Source: Blattamonas nauphoetae
Lineage: Eukaryota > Preaxostyla > Oxymonadida
Direction: 5' to 3'
Assembly: GCA_033064195.1 (NCBI GenBank)
Contig: JARBJD010000180.1
Location: 1 to 64,000, forward strand
Length of the DNA: 64,000 nt
The notes under the pieces were generated by a model. It saw only the letters and a list, made by a program, of their open reading frames with translations, did no database searches and was not told the origin of the DNA. This document shows, one piece after another, positions 41,994-55,500 of this stretch. Made by a program: the position numbers and the translations under genes. How positions within the stretch are numbered: the stretch's first letter is position 1; every line of letters begins with the position of its first letter.

Positions 41994-43117
41994 CAAAATC
42001 GGTCATCTTTCTGAAATTATTCGACAATCTCAAGCTCCTTCCATTCCAGTCTCGTTTATGTGTCCTGTCATGCTTTCTTTTGTTCCGTAAATCGGTTTTT
42101 TTCGATTTTCTCTCTCCGACGCCGTTTTTGGCGTATTTCATTTCCCACTATCTGTGTAAACGTCTGGAACATGGCGAGGAGACGATGTATAGGATGCGAA
42201 GTGAGACTGAGAGAAGGACAGGGAGTGAAAAGATTAATGTGGCAGTTGTGACGAACTGAGAGAGAATTTAGATCGTTTCTTTACTGAGAACCATCCTCAC
42301 TGTGGAGATAAGTTTGATTTAATAAGTTTCATCACGAATTTGAGCTACATGGTGATGTAAAATTGAAAATCAACAGAAATGAACTATTTTTCACCAGAAA
42401 CAGAATCTCATACAGTTTGTCCGATCTCAGAAAATATTAAACGGATTTTCTGTGCTTGGAATTTAATGAAATGCCCATTTTCGGTAGAACGTGAGAGAAA
42501 TCGAAAGATTATTTTGTTGGATCAAAACTCAAAAATGTCGAAATTGGCAAGACAGAAATCAAAAAAAAGGCAGAAATGGCAATAAAACAGACGGTGAAAC
42601 GGTCTGATGGAATGTTAGATCCAAGAAAAAATTGTGAACGCAGTTTGAGAACCAGTGCAATGTGGAAAATCGACTTGTTCAATATGAAGAAAAACTACAT
42701 GAAGATCAAAGGCATAATAGAAAAAGGATAACTGATGTGATTTTAGAGTGAAAAATAAGGATTTAATCAACTGGTGTCAGAGAAACGAGAAATGGCTGTA
42801 TTGCAGCGAAATGGTGAAAATCAGGAGATATGAAAGAAAAGCACGTATCTCGAATGAAATGACGCTTGAAAGAGCAACTTAATGCTGGTAGATCATTTTG
42901 AATTGCATGAAAAATTGTATCTTGGAAAGCGAGAAGTGGAGTGTGAGATTGAAATTCGTTCTTCTGGGAAATAAGAGAATCAGCGCTGAATTGTGGAAAA
43001 TATCAAGAAATGGTGTATGATAGGCAGATTTTAGATGGAATTAGGGTCCAACGATGAGAAAAAGCTGGTAAATGGGAGATTGGGTAGATAGGATCAGGAT
43101 CTGAAATCAATATCCAG
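41994..43117. other. AT-rich intergenic, no gene seen
   Basis: It follows the giant gene and precedes the left inverted-repeat arm. Composition is AT-rich with frequent stops in all frames. No promoter or RNA gene was recognised. Confidence 0.6.
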
Positions 43118-43430
43118 ATGGAGAGAAGTAGGAACTTGAATAAATCTATAAGGATGATATATGAGATGTCTGTGACGCTTGATTACTGTATGTAAGAAAA
43201 TTCTCGCATTATTTACGGTGGTTGTCGAGTTGATCATCCCATTTCGATCATTCAGTCAAAGCGGAGTCTCAAATCACTTTCAAAGAAAGAAAAATAGAGG
43301 GTCAACACTGTTTGAAATGAACGACAAAGGCAGCCAAGAACTTAAGATGTCAACTGAATCCATTAGAAACCAGAGAGTCGCATTCTCCCTCACATCCATC
43401 CTTTCGGTGTGCTTTCGGTGTGCCATCGGT

Positions 43431-46266
43431 TTAGAGGCCTTGGCTCAAAAGAAACCCAACCCCCGGCCCCAACACCACCTCCCTCCCCGTCGACAGTGCC
43501 TCCGCACAGCACGACATCACGTCCCACTGGACACACGTCGCAGTTGCAGTCGATGGGCGGCGTTTCAGAACAGCACTGCACACTTCCAGCATCCGCCGCA
43601 CGTCCCCCGCGTGCATGGTTCTTGTCGCCCTGACCGCATCCGTCTTCATCACTTCCCGCACCAGCAGTCCAACCAGCCCTGCCAGCACCCCCGATCGGCG
43701 TGTCGTGTCGGCATCCGAGCTTTGAGCTCCTTCGAATCCAACTTCCGCCACTCCCGCTCTCAAAAGTCTCCACGTCACCTCCGACACCATCCGCATCATC
43801 TCCTCCCGCCGCTCCTCGTCTTCCGAGACTCCCAATCGGCGCTGCTCTTCTTCCTCATCCTCCGTCCGAGCATCCGAACGCGACAGCACACACCACAGCC
43901 ACACCAGACGCGCTGCCATCCGAAGCGACACTTCCACAACTGCTGCTGCCCCGTCCCACGTCAGCTCCGCCTCGCCCATCCATCCCGGAATCAACGGCAT
44001 CGCTGGTACATTCGGGAACGTGTTGTCCATCTGCGGTCGTGTTCTGTCGCGCTCGATGAGAGGCCGAGCGAAGGGTCGTCCCATCCCCAACCCCACTCCT
44101 CCCATCCATCCGCTCTCCCCCGAAAGCAATCGGTGCAGTCGTTCTGATTTGATCGCGTGCGCCTCTTCTGCCGACACCATTCCGACGAAGAAGCCCCCAT
44201 CCCGCTCCAGAATCCGAACAGCTCGCAGAAACACACGCGAAAGCGAATCTGTCTTCACAACGTCCATCCACGCCCATTCCGCCACTCCAACCACTCGCAG
44301 CAGCCCAACCAGCTCCTTCTCAGTCGCGGTCGTTCGCAGACGCGACGCCAGCAAGATCCCAAGCGACGGCATCCCGTTGCAGCCCCAGCACATCCACTCC
44401 TCGTCTGTCATCCGATGCGTCGTCGTCTTCACTCGCTTCGGTCCTCCTGATCGTGCTGACTGTGCTGAGAGCGGTCCATTTCTTGACCCTTCCCCACCGC
44501 CCAGCAGAGGCGCGATTTGCACAACACGAGCAACACCCGGACTCGTCTTGTTCGCCTCCTTTGCGTTCATCGTGTTCTCTTCCGGATTCGGCCCTTTCCG
44601 CAGCATCTCCCACATCACCCCCTTCGTCGAGTTCGTCTTCTGAAGAGCAATCAGCAGATCTGACCAGATCCCCAAACACGAGTCAATCGTCCCCGATTTC
44701 TGTTTGATCTCGTCCGCAGAGAGGCACTGGCGGAGAAGCGTCAGCGACGACGTCACACTCGTCACAGTGCTGAGCACAGCCACAGTCCTACAAACACAAC
44801 AATCCGCAACCGCAAACAGAACAGATCAGAGCAAAGAGGAACGAGGGAAGACGTGAAAAAGCGAAGAATGCACACATTCCATCATTCTTTCGTTCAGAAC
44901 GAGAAAGCACATTCTCAAACGCAGCTCTGATTTCAACACAAAGAGAATCGCCCAGCGACGAGATATTCCGCATGAAAAGCATCCCCCCATCCGCCAGGAA
45001 CACCTGCATCAGCCGCCCCGCGTCGGACAGCCATTCCAGCAGCGACGAAATCGTTCGTTCGTCAAGTGGTCTTCCCGCAAATCCATTCTGCCCCAAGAAC
45101 GCCGCTGAAAGCGAGTACCATTCTGCAAGTGTTGTGGCCAGCTCGTCCACACGGATCACTGGTTGTTCACCAAATACCTCGCGGAATATCGACATCACTG
45201 AATCACGACAGCAAGTAGGGGAAATCACAGGGCAATATGAGAAGGGAAAGAAAAGAGAAACGTCTTGGATGGGCCTTCTCAACGGGGTGTGTGAGCGAGA
45301 ACGAACTCATGATCGTCGAAAGCACCAGAATCACTTGATGGCACAGGCATGCGTCAAACTGAACCCAAAACACAAAAAGAATCCCAAAAATAAGAGAACA
45401 GGTGACAGATGAGAGAAAAGCACACATCCGTTTGGAGAAGCGCTGAATGGATCGAGCGAGTCTGACAACTCAACTGCTTCAGAACGAGAGTGTATTCTTC
45501 CCCGGCAACCAAAGCATCCGCACGGAACAATCCCGCAGGGAGCCCGGGAGGAGGCGAGGAGGCCGGTGGGCTTCGCGTGAGGGGAGCGTTGCTGGTGAAA
45601 AGGTGAATGGGCCGGAAAGCAGACACGAAGGGAAGAAGGGCGGTTTCTGCATTCGTCGAGAAGGGGGCAACAGCGGTGAGGGTGCGGGTTAGTTCCTGGA
45701 GGAAGGCGGGAGAGCATAAGAGAGATAAAAAATTAAAAGGGCGAAGGACAGATCGGAGCTGATCAGGAAGGGAAAAACGATGTTCCTGGACGTATCCAAG
45801 CAACAACAAAAAAAGCCAAGGCGGGATCAGGTCAACAATCGACAATTGAGGATACCCATAGTTCTTGTCGTGCTCGGCTTACTTGACATAATTCCGCTGT
45901 TTCCGGACGATCAGGGTCATTCTCGCATTGGCACATCAGCACACACGGATTGTGCGCGTCAAGGCTTCGGACAACATTCGCAGCAAACGGTCCAATCAGT
46001 GTCTCCACGAAATCACACTGACATTCAAAATTCTGAAATTAACACGGAATCAAGACAGAAGCACAGACTGATTCTTCTACCGACACGGGGTGCAGCGACG
46101 ATTGGGACGAGCAGCTTGTTTTGACAATTTCGTTCGCAGCAATCAGTTGCCAGAGAAGTCTCTGTCCGACCGTATGAGAGTCTGAACTGTCTCTTACAGT
46201 GTCTGGCGACACCGCGGTCCGCATCTCCGGTTGGGTTGGATCGTGTTGGTTTGACTGTTCAGCCAT
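43431..46266 (-). CDS. six-exon helical protein of unknown function, left-arm copy
   Basis: Mirror copy of the gene at 58691-61532, inferred with the same splice sites: exon 1 46266 to about 46069, exon 2 46032-45883, exon 3 45785-45426, exon 4 45358-45262, exon 5 45197-44876, exon 6 44787-43431, giving about 827 residues. Exon 1 is identical between arms. Exon 6 differs by a few substitutions and lacks two codons present in the right copy. The reading frame is kept throughout, so both copies look functional. The gene reads outward, away from the helicase gene. No known domain is recognised. It is mainly helical, with a Pro/Ser-rich segment in exon 3 (SPPASSPPPGLPAG) and WMCWGCNG in exon 6. 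Confidence 0.65.
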
Positions 46267-48590
46267 TTTCGATCCTACCCTTCAGTTGTGTTCGATCAAT
46301 CGCATTCTCGAATTTAGTCTTTCACGCCCCCCAGTCCCATGCACTAATGCTTCATGTCCATTTCGGCGATCTGGCCTGATAAAGAATGGGTTGGTAGTGT
46401 GTTTGTCGTCTGATCGGAACCAGTAGCTGTAGTTTTTCTGAGATTGAGCTGTCCTTTCTGGTCGACGGCGAAGAAATATGATGACAGGGAGACAGAAGCT
46501 GGAACGTGAGATTTGGGGGAGAGATTGGAGAGAGATGGCGACGAAGACGAAGAAAGCGATTGATTGTTGCTCCCTATGACGAAAGAGCTGACACAAGGCT
46601 TGTTGAAGGAACCACCCCAGAAAGAAGGAAGCAAACTAAGATTTTCGGGCAACGGAACGGATCAACGATCTCTAGAAGGAAAAATCGAATTTGCGTTCTG
46701 ATCGTTGTTCTTTGCTTGGGAATTCGAAATGACACTTGACTGGCCGTTGTTCGACCAAGACATCGATCGAGCGGGCAGACTTTGGGATCAAACGAGCATA
46801 GGATATCCGGGAATCTTTTCACGATCAACTGAAATCTTGGTTGTTGTCGCGGTTGACGTACAGGCTATTTGTGTGACTTGCTGACATCTCAATAGAAGCA
46901 GAAATGAAGGCCTTTGTGAAGATTTGAAGGAGAAAGAAGGAAGAAACACAAACATGGGTCATTTTTTTCTTGTGCCGTGTTGGTATTCTCCAGTTGTGAA
47001 GGAAGATTGTGGATGGCGCAAGAATACCGTCAGGAAACGGTCTGAGATCACGCGTTGGGAGGATTTTGAAGGAACATGAAGTTTACAGATATGTGAAGAT
47101 GAAAATTGAAAGATTTGGAGGGCCGAAGGGATGGGGAGCCACAGACGTGGTTCCAAGCCGTATTTACAACGATCATCCCTCTTACGCGGCATTCGACTTG
47201 TCTGCGTCATTTTTGGATCTGTTTGATGTCGATAGGAATGCCCTTTAGTTCCAAGGGAACTATTTCGTGACAAATTGCCTCTTCTTGTCTGATCCCATAT
47301 CTCAATCTCTGCTAAGATGAATCATGTCATTGCTGGGATCAGTGGAAGAGGTGAAAGATTTGATAGAAGACGCAGTTCGAAGTCCTGAACGAAATGGAAT
47401 CGATTTTGACAGAATTTGAGCCGACTCAGAAGAAAAGATGGGATTCTCACGATCTTGAGGTGCTTTGGAGGGAACGGTATTGATTTGGGGACAGAGTTAC
47501 TGAACGGGAGGAGATTTGAAAGACAAAGTTTGATTGGAGAAAGAACGTGAGATGTGAATGATTTGGAAAGGGCAAAAGGGCACTGGATTACTTTGGGTGA
47601 TTTGAAGGAATTCTGTGCAATCGTTTGCCGGAATTGCTGAGGGGAAACAAGATTGGATCTCAGATCCAAACACTTGACTTCGCCTGGCCAACAGAAAACC
47701 AAAACAGACGAAAATTTCAAATTATAGTCTGATCCACTGTAGATGTCCATTCTTTATGTCAAAATGAAATGACACGATGATTTGAAACGACACGTTTTGG
47801 TTACTTTTTCCTGGCGATGCTTGTTCAGGCACACTCAGCCTCATCCATCGCATGTTTCGCACACTCTGCACCTTGAAATAACTCTGTGACAGCCTCATTT
47901 GTTCGTGTTAGGGATCAGAACTTGAGGATCAGGATCTTGAGATTTCGAAAGTTGTTGTCGCCTGTGCAAGACCACATCGCCCGCTAATCGCATTTCGACT
48001 TCCTTTTCGGATTCCCACTTCTCTTTTCTTTGCCAAATCCTCTTTTTGTATCAAAATGTTGGTTGGGTATCGAACAAACGGTCCGAAATGAGACGAAACG
48101 GGAGAGACAGAATGGAAGGAGAAAATCAGTGCAAGTGATGAAAAAGAAGAACACAGAGCAAGAAAACACGCGTCAGGGAACTCATCAATCAACAATATCA
48201 CGCAAATGACGAGGAAAGAGGAGCAACAATCTTCGAGTGCTCAAGACACGGACAAGAAAAAACACAGACAATAAAAGAACCCGAAGATACAACCGATAAG
48301 AAAAATGCAAAGGGACAAATCAAAAAACTGGGATACAGGATGTGGATACGGCCCAGATCTGCGGAAAAGTCGGCGGCATTCGAGAAGCAACTGTCACCAC
48401 AAATTGATTTCATGATGCCCCAGAACGCATAATCGGGACAGTCGGTACTCGTGGGTGCAATATTTCTGTCTTCTGCGGCATCATACTGTGTCGCAACGCG
48501 CCATTTGTTCAGTTTTCCTCATTTCGTCAATCGTAACATGAAGTAACGACTGATGTCAAAATACGGAAGAATCACTGTTTGGAGGTGGCA
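46267..48590. other. left-arm region with partly conserved Ser-rich frames
   Basis: Several open frames on the minus strand (for example 46344-46652, 46574-46828, 47322-47750, 47929-48201, 48198-48413) have counterparts in the right arm. The Ser-rich frame at 47322-47750 differs from its partner by a one-base indel, so it cannot be under the same coding constraint in both arms. A gene with several small exons is possible but I cannot build one. Confidence 0.4.
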
Positions 48591-49139
48591 ATGTGGACGA
48601 ATGGAGTCTGGCATGAATGGAGGAGGGTGATGAGACGATCAGAGACAGAGATTGCCGTTGAACTCGAAAAGAAGCTTCGACAGATCAATGACTATGTCGA
48701 GCCAATCATCACCCGAGTGGCCACAAAGAAGAGCCGAAAGGATTTGGAGGAGGGGTTGAGAGGGAGAATCAAGGGGGCGGCCAACATCAGCGCTGAGCTT
48801 GCTTCGATGGAAGTGGATGCGCAGGTTGTTGCTGTTGAGATTTTGATGATTTCCAACGAAGAGACCAAGTGGTTGGCTCAGTTTGACACAGGAAAGGAAG
48901 GCTACAGCACCATGGAGACGGAGACTGGAGAGACAGTTCAGAAACGAAAGTGGGAAGATGTCACTGACGACAAAATTAGACAACGAATCAAAATCTTCGA
49001 CGACAAAATGAATGACGTCATGGAACGACTGAAACAACAAACAGAACTTTTACAAGCTGAGGAAGAGAAGCTGATGAAGCAAACCAAAAAGTCGAAGAGG
49101 AAGTCGAAGGAAGATACTGAGAATTTGGATGAGTTGTGA
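48591..49139 (+). CDS. coiled-coil protein spanning the inverted-repeat inner boundary
   Basis: About 182 residues from ATG 48591 (MWTNGVWHEWRRV). Predicted helices with charged heptads at residues about 25-50 and a longer Lys/Glu/Gln-rich coiled coil from about 125 to the end (ERLKQQTELLQAEEEKLMKQ), closing in a Lys/Arg/Ser-rich tail. No family is recognised. Its first about 22 codons lie inside the inverted repeat and are duplicated in the right arm (56292 onward, minus strand), while the rest is single copy. Whether an upstream exon exists is unclear. It is divergent from the left-arm gene and co-oriented with the helicase gene 390 bp downstream. Confidence 0.7.
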   Translation: MWTNGVWHEWRRVMRRSETEIAVELEKKLRQINDYVEPIITRVATKKSRKDLEEGLRGRIKGAANISAELASMEVDAQVVAVEILMISNEETKWLAQFDTGKEGYSTMETETGETVQKRKWEDVTDDKIRQRIKIFDDKMNDVMERLKQQTELLQAEEEKLMKQTKKSKRKSKEDTENLDEL

Positions 49140-49527
49140 GGTTTCATTATTTCGCGTTATCATTCATGAGTGCTACTCCCATTCTCTTTTCCTTCGGTGT
49201 GAGATATTGGTAGAAAAGCGTGACCGACAACAATAGCTGTCTGGCCTGGCCTGGCCTACCTGTTTTTTTTCCAGAAAGACCGTGCCAGCCACTGGCCTGG
49301 GGTGTACCAATGATGGGTACGAGATCTTTTTTTCAAATCATGGAAAACACGATAATTATGACAATTCGGAGTAAAACGAGGGCATAACATGTTTACACAC
49401 ATACAGACAGCTATACTGACAACAAGTAGAAGAGGAATATGAGATAGAATACCGAAGAATGAGGAGTTCTTCCCGTTTTTGATGGTTGAGTTCCTGAGTT
49501 TTTAGTGAAGGTCCCGATCTTAATTCA
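49140..49527. other. intergenic with GGCCT-rich tract
   Basis: Contains a TGGCCTGGCCTGGCC tract near 49240-49256 and a second TGGCCTGGGG near 49293. It is the presumed promoter region of the helicase gene; no specific motif was identified. Confidence 0.4.
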
Positions 49528-52500
49528 ATGTCGCAAAAACCGCATCAAGCGAGACGAGGACGATTTCCAAAATCTAGAAATTCTCATCCTCGGAGGCCTC
49601 TTCCTCCAGACCCCTCAATGACTTCAATTCAGTTCTGCAGTCCTCCACAGATTCATCTCACTGAACCTCCAATTTCCGAAGAGATTGAAGCGTTTCTTGC
49701 CGATAAAAATGTTCAATCTGATCCTGCGACATACGAAAAGATCGAGTCGTTTCGTCTGCGTCTTGAAGGGATTCTCAAAGACAAGTGCCATCAAGGTTGC
49801 CGCCTCCTCCCATACGGCTCGACAACGACAGGTCTCTTGACCTCAAATTCTCGTCTTGATTTCACAATATCCACAGACAATCCCGACGATACGCCGCAAG
49901 TGATTCTTTCTACACTGATTCAATCGCTGAACGATGACCCGTTTTCCATCCTCAAATTTGACGAAACAGCTCGTTTTCCATTGATCTTAGCTTCCTGCAG
50001 TGAACCACTCATGATTCTCCCTGATTTATCCCCAGACAAACCCACACCGTTCTCGATCAATTTTAATCAACGTACAATAACATTTAACTCCGAGCTTCTC
50101 AAAGCATATTGTTCGTGTGATGAAAGAATTTCGAAATTTATCATCTTAATCAAACACTGGGCCAAAGGATGGGATATCAACGAATCCGGTCAAACGCTGT
50201 CAAACTTTGCGTGGACGCTCATTGGGATTGGATTTCTCCAGCTGGTTCAGCCCGCCATTCTCCCGAACCTTCAATCTGATGAATACATCGACGCATCGAA
50301 CCCGGATCTTGTGGTCGACATGGTTGTGGAAGACAACCAGATCAGATTCTCAAAAGATCCCGAGCCGTGGGTCTCTCTCCAAGCGGGACTTCTTCCCAAT
50401 TCAACGGATGCATCGTTTGGAACTGATCCTCGCCCGATCAACTCCGCCAGCGTCTCCTCCCTCTTCTTCGGCTTTCTTGATTTCTTGAACTCTTTCAAGT
50501 TCTCGATGGCATTCTCAATCAGACATGGACGACTTGTCAAGATGCAATCAATCAATGGGATGCAACAAGGAAAACTAACAAAGGATAGTTTCACAATCCT
50601 CGATCCGTTTCGAAATTCGTATAACGCAGCAGGCAGACAACAAAACTTAATCGCCGTCAGATCATCCATACGTCAATCGCTGGACATCATCAAAACGTCG
50701 TCTCTGAATGTTCTTCTCCATCCATCTGAGGAAAAGAAAAAGGGACTGGTTCAATTCGTGAATCGTGTTAAACATTCCCCTCCCTGTCGAAGACACAATC
50801 CATCGCCTGTCAATTCAACATCTCCCCCACCTCATCCACATCCTTTACAGCCCCCTCCCATCTCAGACCCTGAACAGAAGAGGGCAATCCTCAACGATGT
50901 TCAAGCAATCTTGACCGACAGTTTTCTCTTCGAAGACGATGTCAAGGCAACCTTTATTAACCTCCTTGCCCCACTGGACTATTTCTGCAGGAGTACCGAA
51001 TGGATGGAATCAATGACATTGATCAGCTCTTCTCTCAACAACATCAGCACCAGACTTCCTCAGTGTCTCTCCCAGAACAAAGTCGAACAAGTAAAACAAG
51101 ACCTTGTTCGGATTTTCTCTGCCATCAGCACGTTCACTGCATTCATGACAGGAAATGACACTCGGGAAGCAAAGATCATTGAAGACAAACTCTTCAGGAT
51201 TGTATTCTCTCCAGAGACGGATGACTGGAACACAAGGGTGTATGCTGTCTACGACAAACACACAGAGTTCCTCACCACACCGCATCCATTCCTGAATTTC
51301 AAAAGTTCAACTGGAAGTGGAAAGACCCGCTGCTCTCCATTTATCTTTGCCATCAAAGCCCTCCAAGACAATCTCCAGCGACCAATCTTCATCATGACAC
51401 AGCCAAGCAGTGCCATTGTTGCCGATAAGATTACTGACTTCAAAAATATCCTCGGCGACTCTGTTATTCTCACCATGGAACCTCACGAAATTCTGAGACT
51501 CCTCCAACAACAAATCACCAAACCTGTTATTGCACTCCTCTCGCCATTCAAAGCTGTGAAACTTTTGGTGAAAGCAGAACAGAAGAAACTCAACTTGATC
51601 GGACGGACAAGGTTCTGTCTGGACGAAATCCACGAACGATCAGTCGACACTGACGTTCTCATTGCCAAATTGGGTGAGAAATGTCGAACCAATCCTTTCC
51701 CTCTCCAAGTCCTCATGATGTCAGCCACTCCCGATGAACGTATTCTGAAATGTTTCCCGTCGATTTCACATGTATCACTCTCCGATTCCCAGCTTTTCCC
51801 GATCGATGACAGAAAGAAAGAAGTCGAAAGGTTGCCAGATACAACAAAAATAGCAGCCGACGAAGTTGTCGGAATTTTGGCTGATATGGTCAGTGGACAT
51901 CGAGAAAGGGGGCATTTCCTCGTTTTCACCTCGACAAACAGTCGAATGAATGAGATTGATAAGGAAATCCGCCATCGAATATCACCCAAAACACAGCCAC
52001 GATTTAGACACGTCAGAGTGCTGGAGAATTTGGGAGAAAAACTCGAAAAGAAAAGTGACTTTGACCGCTATCTGAACAAGATGGTCGGGACCAATTCCAA
52101 AACCACCTTTGTGATGATCGTGAAATATGCTGGCTTCATCTCGAGTACTGCGAAGGGTTTGATCAAAAAGGAAATGCGGAAGTATCCCAATCTGATCAAA
52201 ATCATCATCGGAACTGAAGCAATCGAGTCCTCTGTGACAATTGACAATCTGGCCGCTGTGGTGGATTGCGGAATTCACAATCACACCTCGTATGATCGAG
52301 CAAAGGGATTGACAATTCTGACAGAAGAACCAATCTCTGAGAAGAGCCAAACACAGAGGCGGGGACGAGTCGGACGAACAAGGGATGGTGTTTGTGTCCA
52401 AATTATGATCAAAGACAAGCCACTCATCAACGAACTCCCACCCTCCATTCTCACTTCTGACATTGCGGGAGATATTCTCCGACTTCGAGGAATTGACCTC

Positions 52501-55500
52501 GATTTAGAAAAAGTCCAGAATCTCCCTAACCCCATCCCAATCGTCAATATAAACAAATTCATGTCTGAACTCACAGCAATCGGAGCGTTGGACTCGCATA
52601 CACGCAAACTCACCGAGATCGGTCGAGAGTTGGCACTGTTCTCCAAACTATCGCCGTTCTTGGCGTCTTCCATCCTCGCCACAAAATCAAAAGTGATGGT
52701 CCGATCGAATGAAGAGCGCATGATTGTTGAGCTGGTCTGCTTCTTCATCGTCCTCGTCTTCTCGTCGTCCCATCTCGTCACCAATCCAAACAACGTCCAC
52801 CTCTGTTCAAACTATTGCGAAGATTCCGACATTGTGACATTGATGCTCACTCTTCTCCAAATGCGGAAGCACAAAGGGTCAATGAAAGACAACGCTTTGA
52901 AGTTTGGATTGTCAGGCAAGGAAGCCCCTCGAATCATCTTCGACGTGATGGACTTGATGAAGAAGCGAGCAAAAAACGTCGAACGTGCTTCAATCTGGGA
53001 GAAGATTGAAGAATTCTGTTCAGAGAGAGAGAAGTTGATGGACACAATCCAGGAACTCATCGATTGCATCAGAGCTCGAAACGAGTCTTATATCTCCTGC
53101 AGAGAAGCATCCTTCCTTACCGTCGCTGATTGCATGAACAGTCCGATTCTGATTTACCAAGGCCATCCTTCCCTCTCATTCTCCGAAGACGTGAGATCAT
53201 TCATTTCCGTCAAAAACAGACCTGGCCAAACAGGATTGTCGTGTCCCGAGAACTGTTATATCTTTGAGATCGCCCACAACACAACCACAAAACTGAATCA
53301 CGGAGGCATCCTTCATCGAAACACCGCAAAACCAAACCAATGTCATCCAATCACAATAAAATGTGAGGCATCACTGAACAATCCGTTCACTCTCCCTCTT
53401 CTGAAAGTTTATTTAGAAACTTCAGAACATTTCGTGGGAATGTTCAAGCCCGACCACATAACCGGAATGGATGCAGGAACGGAATTTTGCATCCTCAGCC
53501 AACATCCAGACTCGGCGGTTGTCACTGCCATCCCCAAAAATGAGGGCGGCTGCGCCATTCTTCAGAAAGCCATCGATTCAGCAAGACAGCTGCTTCCTTT
53601 TGTTGGTCGAACAATTCTTCTTCAGCACGAAGTGTTGAATTGTGCCGTTGCTCTGACAAATTACGGATCTGACGAAATGAACAGCAAAATAATCTTTTTC
53701 AATGAAACTAAACTCTGTCCGTACTCAATCACACAGCGATCGATTGATTTCCTTGTTCAACATCGTCCTCTACTTGCCTCAAAGAATGATGAGATCGTCA
53801 TCGCAATCACTGGAGAATCTCTCTCGATCCCTTTGGCGGACTCTGACAATTCTCAACAGAAACAAGATAAATTCTACAATCCATGTGTTTCCACCAAAGC
53901 TACGAGCGTTTTCTCGACCAACCATTACTTCTCTGATCATCTCGTGGTGCTGACTGAGCTGACAATCCCGGGGATGAACCCAATCTCGTGGACACAACAG
54001 ACAATTCAATCAGAGTACACAACAAAGAAGTATCTCGTCCACACAGCGAATCAAATCATGAGAGGAACCATCACTGTTCACTCTTCAACCAATCTGCTGC
54101 TCTTCCATGATCCAAGAGACAAATTCGTAGTTGATGGAGATGTTCCCCAGCTTCCACCGGATATTCAACTCGATCAAAATCGAATCGAATCTCATCCGGT
54201 CACGTCCACAATCGAACAGTACGCTATGTTTTTGAACATGAACAAGTCGTTCACCCAGGCAATCAGTTTGAGGGGATTCACAACAGACACTGAGATGAGA
54301 AGAGGACCACGTGTCCCCACAAAAGAGATGTCAGATGATGAAAAACGAGAGTTCGAGGAGATCAAAACTTTTCTGAAGGAATCAACACTCGGATCACTCC
54401 TCCATTCAGACACAATCAAAGGGATTGTCTCAATCACTGTTAAGAATGAGAACAACAATGAAACAATAAAGAGGAAAGTTGATGAACTTTGCCATACAAC
54501 GACCAATTTGGAATCTCTTCGACTTGTCGGCGTGACAATCCACCATCGCACAGATTCTGGTTTGAAAAAGGACGAGTTTGTATCCAAAATCAGTTCAGTC
54601 ACACAAAAGTTTGGGGCCATTGTGGTGTTCCAGAAAGAATACCAAGAATCGAAGTCCCGCCAGTTTCATGGGGATATATTTGTCCAACTTCTCTCGTCGG
54701 ATTTCCTCCAGACATTTGTTGCCGAATTGGAAAGTGCGTTGGTTGGAGAGAACTTCACGCTGCTCGACTTCCCACCTGAAATTGTCCCTCGCTGTGTGAT
54801 GAATCGGTCTCTCGTGCAGAACTGCATCAATGACTGGCTCACACATCACAACCTTTCGATGATCAAGCGAAGAGGAAACAAGTGGACAGGTCCAAAAGAA
54901 CAAGTCGACAGAGCATATACTCTTCTTTCGGATCCTGTGAATCACCCGCAAATTCCATTCATCCAAAAAACTCTCGACGACTCATTCGACATGCATAACG
55001 TCCACAAAATTATCTCTCGCCACCTTCGAGGAAAGAATGAAAAATCACGATGGGCCCTCGACGTCCAGAACAGGCTCCTCCTCATCCCCTCCAGTGTCTC
55101 CGAGAAGGAATATGAGGCAGTCATGAAGAGTCTTGGGGCATCAACTCCGTCCGAGATCGAAGGGGAGCAGGTGGAACTGCTTGGCGAGTATTTGTTTTGC
55201 GATGATACCGCGAAAAGGTCGAAGTGGTCTCTGAATGTGTATCAGCGGGATGGCACAGTTCAAATGCAACCGTTCTGTCTCGTCTGTCTGGAAAACTATT
55301 TCAACGAATCCACAAAATCTTTCCTCGTGGGTGGACAGAAGCGACCGCACATGACTGCGATTGTCTCCAATCCAGCTCCACTCTCCCTTCTTTCCCTCGT
55401 AAAGTGTAGCGACGTTGCTACATCTCAACAACCAGAAAAATGGCCCATGATCCCACTCGCTCAGCAAATGGTGGCATTTCTTGATGAACCATCGTTGAAA

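Larger units (their letters stand above)
43118..48650 (+). repeat. left arm of 5.5 kb inverted repeat
   Basis: It is the inverse of 56296-61840. For most of its length position L pairs with 104957 minus L; a 6-base indel inside exon 6 of the arm gene shifts the outer part, and small indels shift the innermost 0.5 kb by about 2. The stretch from about 46,000 to 47,150 appears identical to its partner, while the outer and inner thirds carry scattered substitutions and indels. The outer edge is set where AGATGGAGAG...GGAACTTGAATAAATC stops matching; the inner edge lies inside the 5' end of the coiled-coil gene. Confidence 0.95.

Noticed and set aside
43179-44147. 322-codon His/Pro-rich frame on the plus strand
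   Set aside because: It is antisense to exon 6 of the left-arm gene and repeats in mirror form at 60810-61646. Its composition (His, Pro, Arg, Ser runs) is that of an antisense shadow.
49240-49300. GGCCT tract as a telomere or satellite
   Set aside because: Only three tandem units and one isolated unit; too short to mean more than local low complexity.
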